Below are positions 24,590 through 36,000 of a stretch of DNA of 64,000 nucleotides, piece after piece. The stretch is taken from NCBI GenBank assembly GCA_023653785.1, contig JAMKCH010022313.1, positions 1 to 64,000 on the forward strand, written 5' to 3'. Every line of letters starts with the position of its first letter. The stretch's first letter is position 1. Made by a program: the position numbers and the translations under genes. This stretch comes from Ophioderma brevispina (lineage: Eukaryota > Echinodermata > Ophiuroidea > Amphilepidida > Ophiodermatidae). The notes under the pieces were generated by a model. That model made no database searches and had not been told where the DNA came from. It was given only the letters and a program-made list of their open reading frames with translations.

Positions 24590-24685
24590 CTCTTATTTGT
24601 TGTCTTCAGTTGCCTGTCATCGGAGTACGGAGCCTCCCGATATACGGTATGTTTATGATTCTCTTTCAGGTAATAAACTATTTTC
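24590..24685 (+). repeat. Direct repeat pair, copy 2
   Basis: Partner of 23240-23345, with the same blocks in the same order and small indels. Downstream sequence diverges after TAATAAACTATTTTCGC. Confidence 0.5.
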
Positions 24686-24910
24686 GCTTTTTGAGCTCGC
24701 GAATTAGAGAGAACACGGTGAATAAGGCTAAATTGGTATTATGGGCCACACTATGTCTGGGCATCTTATTGATGTAAAATACAAACGCATGGTTCCCCAA
24801 TTTACGAAAAACACTGTCCGCGGATTTGTCCATAATTTAACTCCAGCAGAAGTTAGGAAGTGTCACGTGTTGTGGACGGGAGTCAGGAAAGCGGAGATTC
24901 CTTTATTTAG

Positions 24911-25254
24911 TTAAAGGTGCGTGTTCCGATCGTCTTTGGGACCCCCTGATTTACCCGGAAGTAGTATCGATTTTGATATCAGATGAAAGGCCGTATTTTT
25001 CTCATTGTCGTCCTGAAATTTGAGCCCTCGAGTTCATTTCATTCCCAAGATATAAACAAAAAAAACGCCGTTTTAGTGGTTAACCACTTTTAATAGCACA
25101 GTATTGAATAGGGCTTTGCAGCATGCATTATTGCGTCTACCATCAAAACTGCACGTTTGTTTCCCACGGTACTTGATGGGGTGTATGTGCAAGTGCCAGG
25201 CTCTCATATCAAGTAGAGAACACAATGCACATAAATCGGAACAACCACCTTTAA
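24911..25254 (+). mobile_element. MITE family 1, copy 2
   Basis: Begins TTAAAGGTGCGTGTTCCGAT and ends with the inverted ATCGGAACAACCACCTTTAA. It aligns along its full length with 28279-28617, including CCGGAAGTAGTAT, GAAATTTGAGCCCTC, TTTAGTGGTTAACCA and CAAGTGCCAGGCTCTCATAT. Both copies are bounded by TTAA, compatible with a TTAA target duplication as in piggyBac-like elements; that assignment is an inference. Confidence 0.85.
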
Positions 25255-25317
25255 GTGCGGCTGTTAGAGATTCCTGCCCAAATTTCTTCCAATCCGAGTG
25301 AACAGGCCGGTATTAAT

Positions 25318-25900
25318 GATACAACAGCTAGTATGTCAAAAGAAAGTGTAAAGCTTCCAGTCACGTCAAAAAGCCAACCTGTAATATATCAAAAGAAGTT
25401 TTCGTGTAATACGCATTCTATTAATTACCTCTGCTGCCCATTATTGAAAATGCAGCATTCTGATTGGTCAGTTTACTGCCCATTATTCTGCAATAATCGG
25501 TCGCCAATGCATTTTCTTATTAAATGAAGCTGTTTTAGGTAATAGAATAGAAATAAAGGGTTTGCAGTGTCATGTATGGGCTCATAACGTATCCTCGGCC
25601 AGAAAAACTTTCAAATAATGGGCTCGGCTGCGCCTCGCCCATTATTTAGTTTTTCTGACCTCGGACACATTATTCGCCCATAAATGACACTGGAAACCCT
25701 TTATTTCTTAATTATATAAAGCATATTCGCAAGTTCCTATTAAATTGTTTAAGATGTTAATGGATTATCCGATTAGGTTGTTGTTTGGTTAGTACAATTC
25801 ATCATATAGTAGCTGTAGTAGATTTCAGCGACCGTGTCAACTCCTATGAAAAACTGAGTCCACTAAAGAATGTTGTTTTCTTAAAATTAATTAATTGTCT
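25318..25900 (+). repeat. Dispersed repeat X, copy 2, interrupted
   Basis: Homologous to 14515-14860 on both sides of an insertion at about 25405-25720. The left half holds CAGCTAGTATGTCAAAAGAA. The right half holds CATATTCGCAAGTTCC and ATTAAATTGTTT. Confidence 0.7.
25407..25716. mobile_element. Palindromic insertion of about 310 bp
   Basis: Two inverted repeats lie side by side. CATTCTATTAATTACCT (25410) faces AGGTAATAGAATA (25536). AGAAATAAAGGGTTT (25549) faces AAACCCTTTATTTCT (25694-25708), with GTGTCATG / AATGACAC and ATGGGC / GCCCAT inside. It interrupts repeat X, so it is a younger insertion. No coding potential. Confidence 0.8.
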
Positions 25901-25904
25901 TGCG

Positions 25905-26255
25905 GACAAGATAGCTCAATCAGGTAAGCGCTCGACTCCAGTGTATGCTCATCCATGCGTATAGGCGTGCGTTCGAGCCCTGTGAGATTCAGGTATCTTG
26001 TAATTTCCTTGGACAAGAAATTAACCGCTTAGTTGTCTCGATTTACCCATGCGATATTTGGGAAGCTGATCCCGGCTGCGATGGTTATCTCGATGTATGT
26101 TTGCTGATAAGGGAAAGCGCTGATCCCGATCTGCTGCATCCCTTGAAATGATGCTAAATGGTTTATGGTATGGTTGGACCACAGTGAAAGCGCTTAGAGG
26201 CCAATAGCATAAGGCGCTATATAAATCTCTGCTATTATTATTATTATTATTATTA
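25905..26255 (+). mobile_element. tRNA-derived SINE with (ATT)n tail
   Basis: The head GACAAGATAGCTCAATCAGG has an A-box-like region, and GCGTTCGAGCCC at about 25969-25980 is a B box. This gives an internal pol III promoter. The body contains GATCCCGGCTGCGATGG and ends AGCGCTTAGAGG, then GGCGCTATATAAATCTCTGC, then about eight ATT units. That 3' module is widespread in invertebrate SINEs and probably mirrors a partner LINE tail. It looks nearly full length. An open frame through it (25945-26151) is incidental. Confidence 0.85.
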
Positions 26256-26305
26256 ATACTGCAGTCATTCCTTTATGGAAAAGGACACCAACAGTGCCAT
26301 TAAAG

Positions 26306-27510
26306 TAGGGGGGTGTGATAATTAAAAATCATTAAACCCCCAGCTCAAAATATGGAGACAATCTAATTAAACTAGAAAAAAATACTAATAAATTTACTAA
26401 AATCAGACTATTATAACCCCCCTGTACATACCCTCTGAAAGTTTTGAAATAAGGTTTCCAAATTCGGAAGCCTTGCAGTGTGAACGATGCATTAAATTGT
26501 CATTAGCAAATAAGTATTCTCAAGTATCACACATGCTATCACATAGATTTCAGGATTTTTATTCCTGATTTCAGAATTGTTGTTTGTTTACCCACAATTT
26601 ACAACATTTTTATTGTCAATTCCAGCCAATCTGTGACATGTTATATTATTTCCAAACAAATGTCATGTCTTTTAAGCTTTTGTGGAATGTTTAAAAATAG
26701 GCTAAGTCAAAATTGCATCCATTTTCAGAATTTAGGGCAATGGAGCGGCATGTATGCAGTCTGAGCGTATTCAAAAAAAAAAAAGGAATCAAATCCTAAT
26801 GCATATCAAGTAATTTTAGCTTTAGCTGTCTTTATGTATTGTTAGATAATATAGCTTACACTAACAAATTGTACCCCAAATTGACACGTTACCTAGAATC
26901 CGATCTAGCAATCTAGGTAAACATAACTCTTTTACAACTACAGATTAATACACTGAATTAAACCCCACATAGTTGGGCATCTGCAGTGGCTCGTGACCTT
27001 GTTTAAAATACGATCAATTGGCTTCTTAGAAACATACCAATCCACTTGTGGCACACAATTATTTTGCAATAATCTCGAATAATGATATAATGGACAGCAC
27101 CATACTACAGCTGTTTTTACACTGTTTTTATAGAATGCAAAGTAATACAATCTACATTCAACCAAGAGTTTAACTGATGTTTTTTCTCAATAATTTGGAG
27201 CTTTAAATCAGTCAATATTGGGACAAAATACCTGCTGTCAATTGTGATGCTTGAATGGTTTCACACAGAGCTCACCGTACTCACTGTGCTCACCGCAACT
27301 ACTCAAGTAAAAAGCACAAGTCTAATTAACAATTACAGTCTTCTTTAGCAGGTTTTTATCTATTTTAAGTGTATAAATCTTTAGGGGGTATGTACAGGGG
27401 GGATTATTAGTTTATTTTTTAAAGATACGTGTTTTATGTTAGGGGTGTCTCCATATTTTGGGCTGGGGTAAAATTCATACTTGCACTTTTGTGCAATAAC
27501 ACACCCCCTA
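26306..27510. mobile_element. TIR element, about 1.2 kb, termini TAGGGGGTGTG
   Basis: The left terminus TAGGGGGGTGTGATAATTAA and the right terminus CACACCCCCTA are inverted. The arms (about 150 bp) also share the CTCCATATTTTG(A/G)GCTGGGG block and GGGGGTATGTACAGGGGGG near 26420 and 27385. The unique interior has no recognised coding region; the minus-strand open frame 26938-27165 shows no domain. Its right half is duplicated immediately downstream. Confidence 0.8.
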
Positions 27511-28187
27511 ATTAAATCATCAGTTGTGCGCAGGATAATTTAATCCAAACAAGTTAAAGGAACCCAAAGAATAAAGACATCCAAACAAGATATTGCCCAA
27601 GTTCTTGTTTTTTTTTTTTTTTTTTTTCACAATTATTTATATCAATAAATCTCTGAATAATGAGATAATGGACAGACCTACAGCTGTCATTTACACTGCT
27701 TTTTATAGAAGAGCAAAGTAATAACAACTACAATTCAACCAAGAGTTTAACTGATGTTTTTTCTCAATAATTTGGAGCTTTAAATCAGTCAATATTGGGA
27801 CAAAATACCTGCTGTCAATTGTGATGCTTGAATGGTTTCACACAGAGCTCACCGTACTCACTGTGCTCACCGCAACTACTCAAGTAAAAAGCACAAGTCT
27901 AATTAACAATTACAGTCTTCTTTAGCAGGTTTTTATCTATTTTAAGTGTATAAATCTTTAGGGGGTATGTACAGGGGGTTATTGGTTTATTTTGTTTAAA
28001 GATACGTTAGTTTTATGTTAGGGGTGTCTCCATATTTTGGGCTGGGGGTAAAATTCATACTTGCACTTTTGTGCAATAACACACCCCCTAATTAAATCAT
28101 CAGTTGTGCGCAGGATAATTTAATTCAAACAAGTTAAAGGAACCCAAAGAATAAAGACATCCAAACAAGATATTGCCCAAGTTCTTG
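27054..28187 (+). repeat. Tandem duplication, two units of about 555 bp
   Basis: Unit 1 (27054-27607) and unit 2 (27628-28187) are near-identical over their last 430 bp and more divergent, mainly by indels, over the first 130. They are separated by about 20 T (27608-27627). Each unit includes the right terminus of the 26306-27510 element plus about 97 bp of its flank (AAACAAGTTAAAGGAACCC to GTTCTTG). The duplication therefore happened after that element inserted, or it is an assembly artefact. Confidence 0.85.
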
Positions 28188-28278
28188 CGAATGTGTGAGA
28201 TACGCATGTACCCCGCAGACTCGCATGCCAGAACCTGCAAACGCCAGACATCCTGAACGGGAGCATCATTACAAGCAA

Positions 28279-28617
28279 TTAAAGGTGACGTGTTCCGATC
28301 GTCTTGGGAACCCCTGATTATCCGGAAGTAGTATTGATTTTGATTATTCAGATGAAAGGTTCGTATTTTTCTCATTGGCCTCCTGAAATTTGAGCCCTCA
28401 AATCCATTTCATTCCCAAGATATAAACAAAAAACCGCCGTTTTAGTGGTTAACCATCAATATTAGCACAGTATTGAATAGGGCTTTGCAACATTATTGTG
28501 TCTACCATCAAAACCGCAAGTTTGTTTCCCGCGGTGCTTGATGGGGGTGAATGTGCAAGTGCCAGGCTCTCATATAAAGTAGAGAACACCCTACACATAA
28601 TCGACAAGCACCTTTAA
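28279..28617 (+). mobile_element. MITE family 1, copy 3
   Basis: TTAAAGGTGACGTGTTCCGA on the left, inverted CACCTTTAA on the right at 28609-28617. Full-length homolog of 24911-25254, with both ends at TTAA. No coding capacity. Confidence 0.85.
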
Positions 28618-29162
28618 TGCATCCTTACACACACCAGCTCTTACACTACAACGTGCGCACCCACAAAAAGCATGTAAGGAATGTCCCCTTTGATCAACGC
28701 TACAAAATCCTTGCAAGTATTCGATTCGACGTGGGGGGGCTTTGCAACACAGGATTTCAAAATACATGAGAAAATTTGAATTTGAGCATCACCCTTGTTT
28801 GTGCCAATTACCAAGGAAAATGTCCTATTTCCACAAGACAATAAACATATGATATATTTGAATCTAAGCAGGTAGCAAAAACATTGGTTCCTCAATAATC
28901 GGTCCTAGTACATTTTGTTTTTGGTCTCTCCAGCCAAGATAGGTTCTACCAATTTAGAGCAAATTCGATGACAACTAAATATACCATCACAAATGGTACA
29001 TAGGAGCAGTGAAATTAGTTTATTATGAGTAAAATCGAAAATCATTTGCATTCCGAACACTTATAGTGTCGAATTATCTTTCGAATTTTTGGACAGTTTG
29101 ATGCGTTGGAGAAGGAGAGGCAGGGTCATGGGCAGGGTAATGAAGTATATATTCCATTTCGG
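28618..29162. other. No recognised feature
   Basis: The minus-strand open frame 28641-28895 has no domain that could be named. Confidence 0.35.
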
Positions 29163-29312
29163 TAGACGTTTCATATAGAAGTTCCCCTGATGCAAATTAG
29201 GTATTGCCCATTCATTCCGTCACGCGCTACATGGCACAACTCATACAGCGCATGACGGAATCAAAATTGTAATACCTCTTTGGCATCATGGGACTTCTAT
29301 CTGAACCGTCTA
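29163..29312. mobile_element. Small hairpin MITE (family 4), copy 2
   Basis: TAGACGTTTCA / TGAACCGTCTA at the edges, then ATAGAAGTTCCCCTGATGC pairing with GGCATCATGGGACTTCTAT, then AGGTATT / AATACCT and ATTCCGTCACGCGCT / AGCGCATGACGGAAT. The arms are nearly 70 bp and the loop is short. The outer TA on each side suits a TA target duplication. 18637-18739 is a related copy. Confidence 0.85.
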
Positions 29313-31825
29313 GCACATTTTCGCATGAACGGCAAAGTCTTTGCCGAAACACCGAGTATTTCCGCACAGCATTCCTCTTTCAGATTCTATTTTCTATACA
29401 CATAACTCATAGCTCGTCGCCGATGTATCGTTGTCTACGTGTGGATGCCTATATTTTCACTCAAAATGTCAACTAACTCGGATTTATAATCATTAACTAC
29501 GCCCGCGAAAAGCTAACTCAAGCTTTCACTTCTTTACAAATTTCCATTGACCATACAATGGGCCATAGTTCTACTTTAGTGGTAAATTAAAAAATTTACG
29601 AGGTTTAAACATGCCAGAGACAATTAAACTTAACATAATCCCCGCCGTCAGCGTCCTACTCTTAATAATATCATTAGGTAACACGGTCGCTGAAATATTA
29701 TAGACAATTTTTAGTTACAACGCCAATTTCTCGATGGTAGTTACCACATAGCTACACCGAGTAGACATGGATTAGCTACCCACTAGACGTACACTCGCCA
29801 GCCAGGTTTCCGTGTATTTTTGCCGCATAGACGGATAGTGTAACATACCGCGCTGTCTCCCAGTCGTTGATAGCACGTGGTTACCCCGGCTTCCAGCGCG
29901 CGCCGATATTTTTTTCGTGGCCAATTTTGTTTTTTTAGATATTTTTGGCATATATATTTGCATTTTCCTATTGTCAAGGAGATATGGGGGTTTTTTGATC
30001 ATGCCCTATTTGAATTCTAATGATTTTCCTAGAAAACGTTCAAAAAAGCTAAACAGAGAACACGTGTATAGCGCCCTCATTTCATGAAATTTTCATTCCA
30101 CTCTCAAAATGGCGTCGTGGTTACCGGGGAGTAGCTACGTGGTAGTGCGTGTCTACTCCGGTACTGTCTACACAACATCCACCTTCTCTACACCTAGTGG
30201 GCAACTACAGTTTAGCCATTGGGGTAGGTACAACAGTAGCCAAATCACTGTATACCTAATACAACGTGTGACTTTGTAAGCCCTATCTTGCAGTACTGCC
30301 TCGCAATTAGCCCAGGGTGGTCTGGCAGTAGCTGTCGCGGTAGACTGGTGTAGCTGCCGACCGGCTACCACGTGAGCAAGAAATGCGTGTATTACAGCCT
30401 GTCTCAAATAATGGTACATAAAAAAGGGTAAATATCGAAATTTCAGAATAAGTCATTCTTACTTGCATACACATTAGAAGGAAAAACGACTGGTTCCATA
30501 GTGTTTTTGATTTATTTGCTGTTTGTCAATCAGAGATAAAATCCATTAGTGCGATTCCCAAAATCGATGTTTGGACACTTAGGTAGAGATGTTTTTGAGT
30601 ACTGCGCAATGCTGTCTGAAGCTCACAAAAGATTACAACTTGGCAAAATGAAACAATACACAGTTAAAAGTAAACATAAGAAGTCTAGTTTTCTCCATAC
30701 AAGCTTTAATAGTCAAAATAGAGGTTCAAGATAAATTATTTTCTTTCATAAAAACAAATGCAAATATTGATTGCACCTTTCAATGAAATAGGCTATGAAT
30801 TTATTACACAATTGGGTCTGTTCAATCATACCAGCGGAATATAATTACCAATTAAAATTAACACCCAAACCAAAGAAATTATTTTAAAATATGCCTCACA
30901 TTAATATTGTAAGTCAATAAAAAAAATGAATGTGGAAGTAAGATAATAAAAAACTCTCTCCTCCAAATTAAGATTGAGGTTGATGTTACGACCCTATTGT
31001 CTTCTACCACCACATATGTCGGAATATGAACACTCTTTTTGAAAGCCAGAATTATTGATGATCATTTCCACCATTACTGTTTTCGCATCTTTAAAGTTTT
31101 TTTTAAAATCCTTCATTGAATTTTCAAATCGGTGTCAAAATGTGAAAAACTTAAGTTTAATAATTCTTTACAGTTCTTCTCTCAGCCAAAAAGGCAAATG
31201 AGATGAAAAAAAAGTATTGGAAAGCCTGTTTTTTCTGAAAGTGATGCCTTAAAACGACTATTATGCTTTGATTTATCTTTAAAAAAATCGTTTTCGGTTG
31301 TATCATTTTTAGGCTGCATAAGAAAGGTTAGTGGTATTTATGCGTCATCATTTTGTTTCAATTGGACTTCTATTTGATGTTAAATATTTCTACTCGTGGC
31401 AGCCATTAAACTACTATAGTAGGATTTTTTTTATTCCTGTCAGGTATTAAAAAGTTTTAGGGGGTTTCGACGATTCCATTCCTTCTGAGAGGTTGTACGC
31501 TTACCAATCAATACATAGAAATTCGATGTCACGATCAGATTAAGCCATAATTAAAAAAAACCTCCTTTTCTCACGAAGAAAAATTACAAGGCAAACTGCA
31601 TTGAAAATATTGTACAAACACCAGACGAACAAACTCGGAAGCATTCAACATAAGACAATGCATGATACAAATAAGAATTTATCACCAAAGTTTCGTTTAG
31701 GTCACTAAGGAATATTAGTAAAAGCGTGTATATGAGTTTACAGTTATTCGTCTTGTTTCAGAAATAATATGACAGCTTGGTCCACAAACTACAAGATTTA
31801 CGTGACCTAATCCTCTGCTTCACCT
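29313..31825. other. No recognised gene
   Basis: AT-rich DNA. Between 29740 and 30200, short words around GTAGCTAC and GAGTAGAC recur in both orientations (for example TACCACATAGCTACACC and TAGCTACGTGGTAGTG), hinting at a decayed inverted repeat. No splice-flanked coding homology was recognised. Confidence 0.4.
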
Positions 31826-31827
31826 AA

Positions 31828-33335
31828 CCCAGGAGCTAGCACACATTTGTAACACATCTCAATACAAAATTATTGGTGGAGCTGCATAGGTAAATTAAGG
31901 AATAGTTTTGAGTGTCCCCTCAAAGCTTGCTTTAAGAAAGTAGGGGGGAGCGATATCAAGCCCCATTGAATGCAATGGACGTTGACCCTTTGTGCCCCCT
32001 ACTTCGGAAACGAAGCATGTTAAGAACAGTCAAACTATTCCTTATTTTACATCCTATTGAACTCCACCAATAATTGGCACCATTTTTTACCCACTCGGAG
32101 CAATTTTCAAATTTGAAACCCCTGTACAACTGAAATTGGGACCCTTATGATTTTTTGCTGTTTTTTTTATTTATTATTTATTTATTCATTCCTTCCTTCC
32201 TGGGGGCCATTCATGCTCAGCATGTTCTCGCCATGGAGCCCAGTGTACAAAGACCATACAATAAAATACATAATTACAACAATAATCAACAAATCTCAAT
32301 ATTAAATCATACATCTAAATCCACAACTAGAGAAAATACAATGTGGAATAAGATAAGCGAAAATTACATACTTGTAGTTGTAATATTTAAAAAGCTATAA
32401 AAGACCTTAAATACAATCACTAACATAGTACACCAAGCACTATTAAAGTAAGATAACTTAAACAAATGACAGAATTATAAGCCAAGAGACAATGTATAAT
32501 ACGAACCAGAAATACATCTGACAAGATATTCATAAAATTGCACGGTATATCAAAAGATGGGTAGGCAATAAATTCAAAAATACAGACTAATATAACTTCA
32601 GAAATACATCTGCAAAAATATTCCATAAAATTGCCAATAGTATCCAAAAATGTGTAGGCAATAAAGCCAACAAATAGATGATAATTTCCGATACATCCTG
32701 AAGAATATATAAAAGATTCATTTCAAAATGCTACACATTAAATTTGCAAAACCGGAATATTTAGTGACAAATTATAAAGAATTTTTTTTTTTTTTTTTTT
32801 TTTTTTAAAAATATTTTTGAGGGTGGGAGAGGATGTTTAACACTACGGGGAAGTTTGTTCCATGAAATAGAGCCCCGGTATTTAAAAGTACGTTTCCAGC
32901 ACCATTCTTGTGTTTTATTTTGTTTTTTGTTTTTAGGCTTGGGGTGGCATTAGGTTTCATGTGCACTGCATATGGTACCGATAAAGAGAATTGTCAACAA
33001 GTTGCTCAAAAACATTACACAAACAACTGGGGCCTTGCTGAAATACGTGATAAACCATAACCATTAGGCCTATAACTCTGAAACTTTAGGCTGTACAGAT
33101 TACAAAAACTATACCTTCTGAATCCTTATGGTTAGACACATACCATGGTGTGTTTTTCAATGATTGGATCTAATTACAATTGGCCCCCCTGTACAAACTT
33201 TGTTTGGCCCCCCTTCCTTAACGGCACACCATTGCGGCACTTAAGATCACGTTTCAGAGGTTTCTGTCAGTCTTCAACATATTAAATCACTCCAACCTTT
33301 TGCTACGGGATGTGTTACAAGTGTGCTAGCTCCAG
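31828..33335. mobile_element. TIR element (family 2) split by a LINE
   Basis: GGAGCTAGCACACATTTGTA near 31831 is inverted at about 33307-33333 (TACAAGTGTGCTAGCTCC). CTAA lies just outside CCC-type ends on both sides (CTAA-CCCAGGAG and CTCCAGGG-CTAA), possibly a 4-base target duplication. The plus-strand segment 31890-32165 matches 13700-13995. The inverted segment 33075-33330 matches 13010-13270. The region between is a LINE fragment. Confidence 0.75.
32166..33070 (-). mobile_element. 5'-truncated LINE inside family 2 element
   Basis: The minus-strand reading has RTFKYRGSISWNKLPRSVK at about 32840-32900, matching the conserved C-terminal W-N-x-L-P block of CR1/L2-type ORF2. Upstream, QGPSCLCNVFEQL and NSLYRYHMQ in a neighbouring frame fit the preceding conserved segment. 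The 3' UTR runs to an (ATTT)n-like tail at 32166-32195. The flanking family 2 sequence (TTATGATTTTTTGCTGTTTT, then CCTATAACTCTGAAACTT) joins cleanly when compared with the copy at 13.3 kb, which fixes both insertion edges. Stops are present, so it is dead. Confidence 0.8.
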
Positions 33336-34019
33336 GGCTAACCCAAGCACTCGATGTTCAGACACTAATCCATTCTTTGATTGACTCCAAACAAAGGAAT
33401 CGATAGTGTGTCTCAGATTTTACGACAATCTATTCAATTGGATTTTATATGAAACCTTTACACATCGAAACAAAAAGTTCATGTAAAATGGGTTCAAGCA
33501 TTTATTCTGTTGAACAAAGTGGAACATTTCATGTGTTACACGGTTTTTAGTTTTTGATCTCAACAAATCCCCTCCAAATAAATTGGTACCAGCGACAATA
33601 TGCGTTTACTGACAGGAATACAACATCAGACTATAATTGCAACAAATCCACAGGATACTTAGCTTTAGGTAGGATAGTGTGTCTCAATGTGTATGGGACA
33701 TTAGATAAAGTCCTGATCAACTTTTAGCAAAAATTCTTCAAAATGATAACATGCTACTAGATATACGGTCATGAAGAAAAGCTATGAGGCCAGTTTAAAT
33801 AGTCTGGCAATTTTCATTTCAGATTTAACTAATTGCATATATGCAGACTGATGGAAACGAAAACAAAACCATCAATGATATTAATTTTTCCATTCATCTT
33901 CAATTTTATTTGTGTACTTGTAGTCTAAAACAGCTCTATTGAGTTACCTTGTGGAAACAGTATGCTAAGATTATTTAACAAATTCTGAAATATGCTAAAG
34001 AAAGTTTAGTGACGAGGTT
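33336..34019. other. No recognised feature
   Basis: AT-rich DNA. GATAGTGTGTCTCA occurs twice (33402 and 33673); otherwise nothing was identified. Confidence 0.4.
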
Positions 34020-34816
34020 TTACCTGTTAGAAAACCGCTTACAATAGCCCCAACTCCGTTGCGAGAATGAGCAGGCAATTCCATTCCACTGACGTATTCA
34101 TCTTCATCATAGTAATCTTTATAGCACGGTAAGAGTTTCCTGTCCAAACGCCTTTCCACAACCGAAACTTACCGAATTATACTCATTCCTACCAAACTGT
34201 GCCATATAGTGTTGTCTAAAAACCAACGAAATGGCCATTTGAACGATGATGTGTATATAACTTGCGTGTAGGGGCATATCTTATTTACAATGGCAGAACA
34301 TCCTACTTAATTTCAACCAATCCCACCACAAGTTGAAACAATAGAGGATTCCCTCATGGATGCGCCATTTGACAGAGCGAAAGACACATATATATTCCCA
34401 TCCGCTGAAGATAAATCCCCATACAAACCCAGGTACTATGACTCGAGCAATGAAAGGTAGACTGGTAAGCATTGGAAAACTTAACATCTTTCGAGGAGCA
34501 TTTTGCAATTTCTCTGCAGAAAATTACGAGCCGAATGGGAGAAGTACTTCGTCTTCTCTTCTTCCATTTTTGGGATCGGTCCCGTTTTCAGCAGAGGCAA
34601 CACTTGTGGAAAAAATGTAAACATATCCACTAAATAGGATTAAGGTTCCTCTCCATCCATATATGTCAAGCAGGAATTGAGTCAATAGTGGCATAATGAT
34701 GAGTGCCAACATCCAGATTCCAGTCAGAATAAACACTACAGCGATATTGAAAATATCTGTCAAAATAAACTGGAACAATTCCCACATCAATATTTTTCCA
34801 AGGAAAACAAGAAAGC
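34020..34816 (-). pseudogene. SLC16/MCT-like transporter, TM4-TM8 block, frameshifted
   Basis: A splice acceptor (TTTCTATTTCCCTACAG) precedes the first base at 34816. In one frame the reading is GIVPVYFDRYFQYRCSV, matching the MCT signature Y-F-x-x-R-x-x-x-A after TM4. The sequence then shifts to TGIWMLALIIMPLLTQFLLD followed by IYGWRGTLI (TM5-TM6, GWRG hallmark). A stop follows a charged loop at about 34524. A further frame at 34281-34508 gives PMLTSLPFIARVIVPGFVWG (TM7-like). Near 34030-34170, a segment with DEDEYVSG, then GVGAIVSGFLT, ends at a donor (CTAACAG-GTAAAA). Proton-coupled monocarboxylate transporters carry lactate, pyruvate and related acids across the plasma membrane. Substrate cannot be inferred here. 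The frameshifts suggest a pseudogene, but assembly indels could mimic this. Confidence 0.7.
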
Positions 34817-34919
34817 CTGTAGGGAAATAGAAAAATATTGTTAAATACAAGTTGCTGATTTGTATCTATTGTCCCATACACTTCTCGTGCTAGGGTCTTT
34901 TGTTGATAAGATTCCTGTG

Positions 34920-34980
34920 GGATCCCACCAACACCACCACCCCACCACAACCACAACTGCCACCACCACCCACCAACCTA
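34920..34980 (+). repeat. CACCAC-rich low-complexity tract
   Basis: A short C/A-rich run of CCACCA and CCACAAC words. No coding meaning is supported. Confidence 0.6.
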
Positions 34981-35569
34981 GAAAGCCAAGAATCGCATAG
35001 TCTTGATCAAGGCTGTCTGCTAAGAACCGACCACGGGAACCGACAAACTTGCTTTTTCACACTGTATTGTGTTATTGACATTTATTGAAATCAGAATGCT
35101 TTAGCATTGAAGGGGCTACCCTGTCTAGAGAAAGATTTAAAAAATGGTACACTCCCTGGTATCCTGTTGTCTATGTTTAAACCATAAACATCTGTTGTGT
35201 TCAGGTGCAGTGGTTGTGCTGCTCAGAGCGACAGCCTTGATTAAATTGCTTTGTGGTTTTAATCTTCCCTGTACAAAACTCCTATAAATTTTTGCAAAAT
35301 TATGCTAAAACAAAAAAATCTGACAGACTGAACAAGGCGCCCTGCCTGAGTTGAACTTATTTAACTTGCTAGTGAAAGCATGGAAAGGCCAGGTGAAATT
35401 GCAGACCCCAAATTAGGTGTTTAATAGAGTGAATTCTCGCCATGTGACCTTGTTTTATAAGATACATGTTTTTCAAAGGTTTCTAGACCAGTTTGTTTTT
35501 CTGTTGAATTTGAACCGGGTGGGTGCCAGACGAAAACCCCTTGAGCAATTTCGAAAAAAAACCCCGCAA

Positions 35570-36000
35570 CAAATCAAAATGGCCACCAAAACACTAAAAC
35601 TCATCTGTTAATTTACTTATATTTCTTTTGCCTGTCCATCAAAACACCCATTGTGACCAATAAAAATATGATTCATTAACCACCTAATTAAAAAATTCAA
35701 TATGACCGCCAATACAATAAAGCATCTGATATTTATCTATAACTTTTGATCGTAGAACAGTAATTTGGTATATACACTAATGTTTTAGCAATTAATCGTT
35801 TTCAATAATTTCATAATTAATCAAATCAATAAACCATTCAAGATGGCTCCAAAATGACTATAATTCATTGCTACATATGGCCAGGTGCAGGTGCTGTAAT
35901 GTTTGTGTATATCACTACAAATCATTTAGAGCAGTTCATCATAATAGTCCAGGATAGTCCAGACCATTGGATGACTAGATGGGCGTCCATTTTGGCTGCA
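35570..36000. repeat. Diverged tandem-like repeats around AATGGCC(A/G)CC
   Basis: Words such as CAAAATGGCCACCAAAAC (35576), CAATATGACCGCCAATAC (35698) and CAAGATGGCTCCAAAATG (35839) recur about every 120-140 bases, separated by AT-rich text. Similar words occur at 46553-46920. The array is decayed and has no coding content. Confidence 0.5.

Larger units (their letters stand above)
20487..24910. other. Long stretch with little recognisable content
   Basis: No gene was recognised. An A/C-rich low-complexity stretch lies at 21615-21760 and a GC-rich patch at 22245-22295 (GGCGCGCGCC, CCTCCCGGGATCC). A segment at about 23240-23330 is repeated at about 24590-24680, listed separately. The 145-codon plus-strand open frame at 22198-22635 has no recognised domain. 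Confidence 0.45.
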
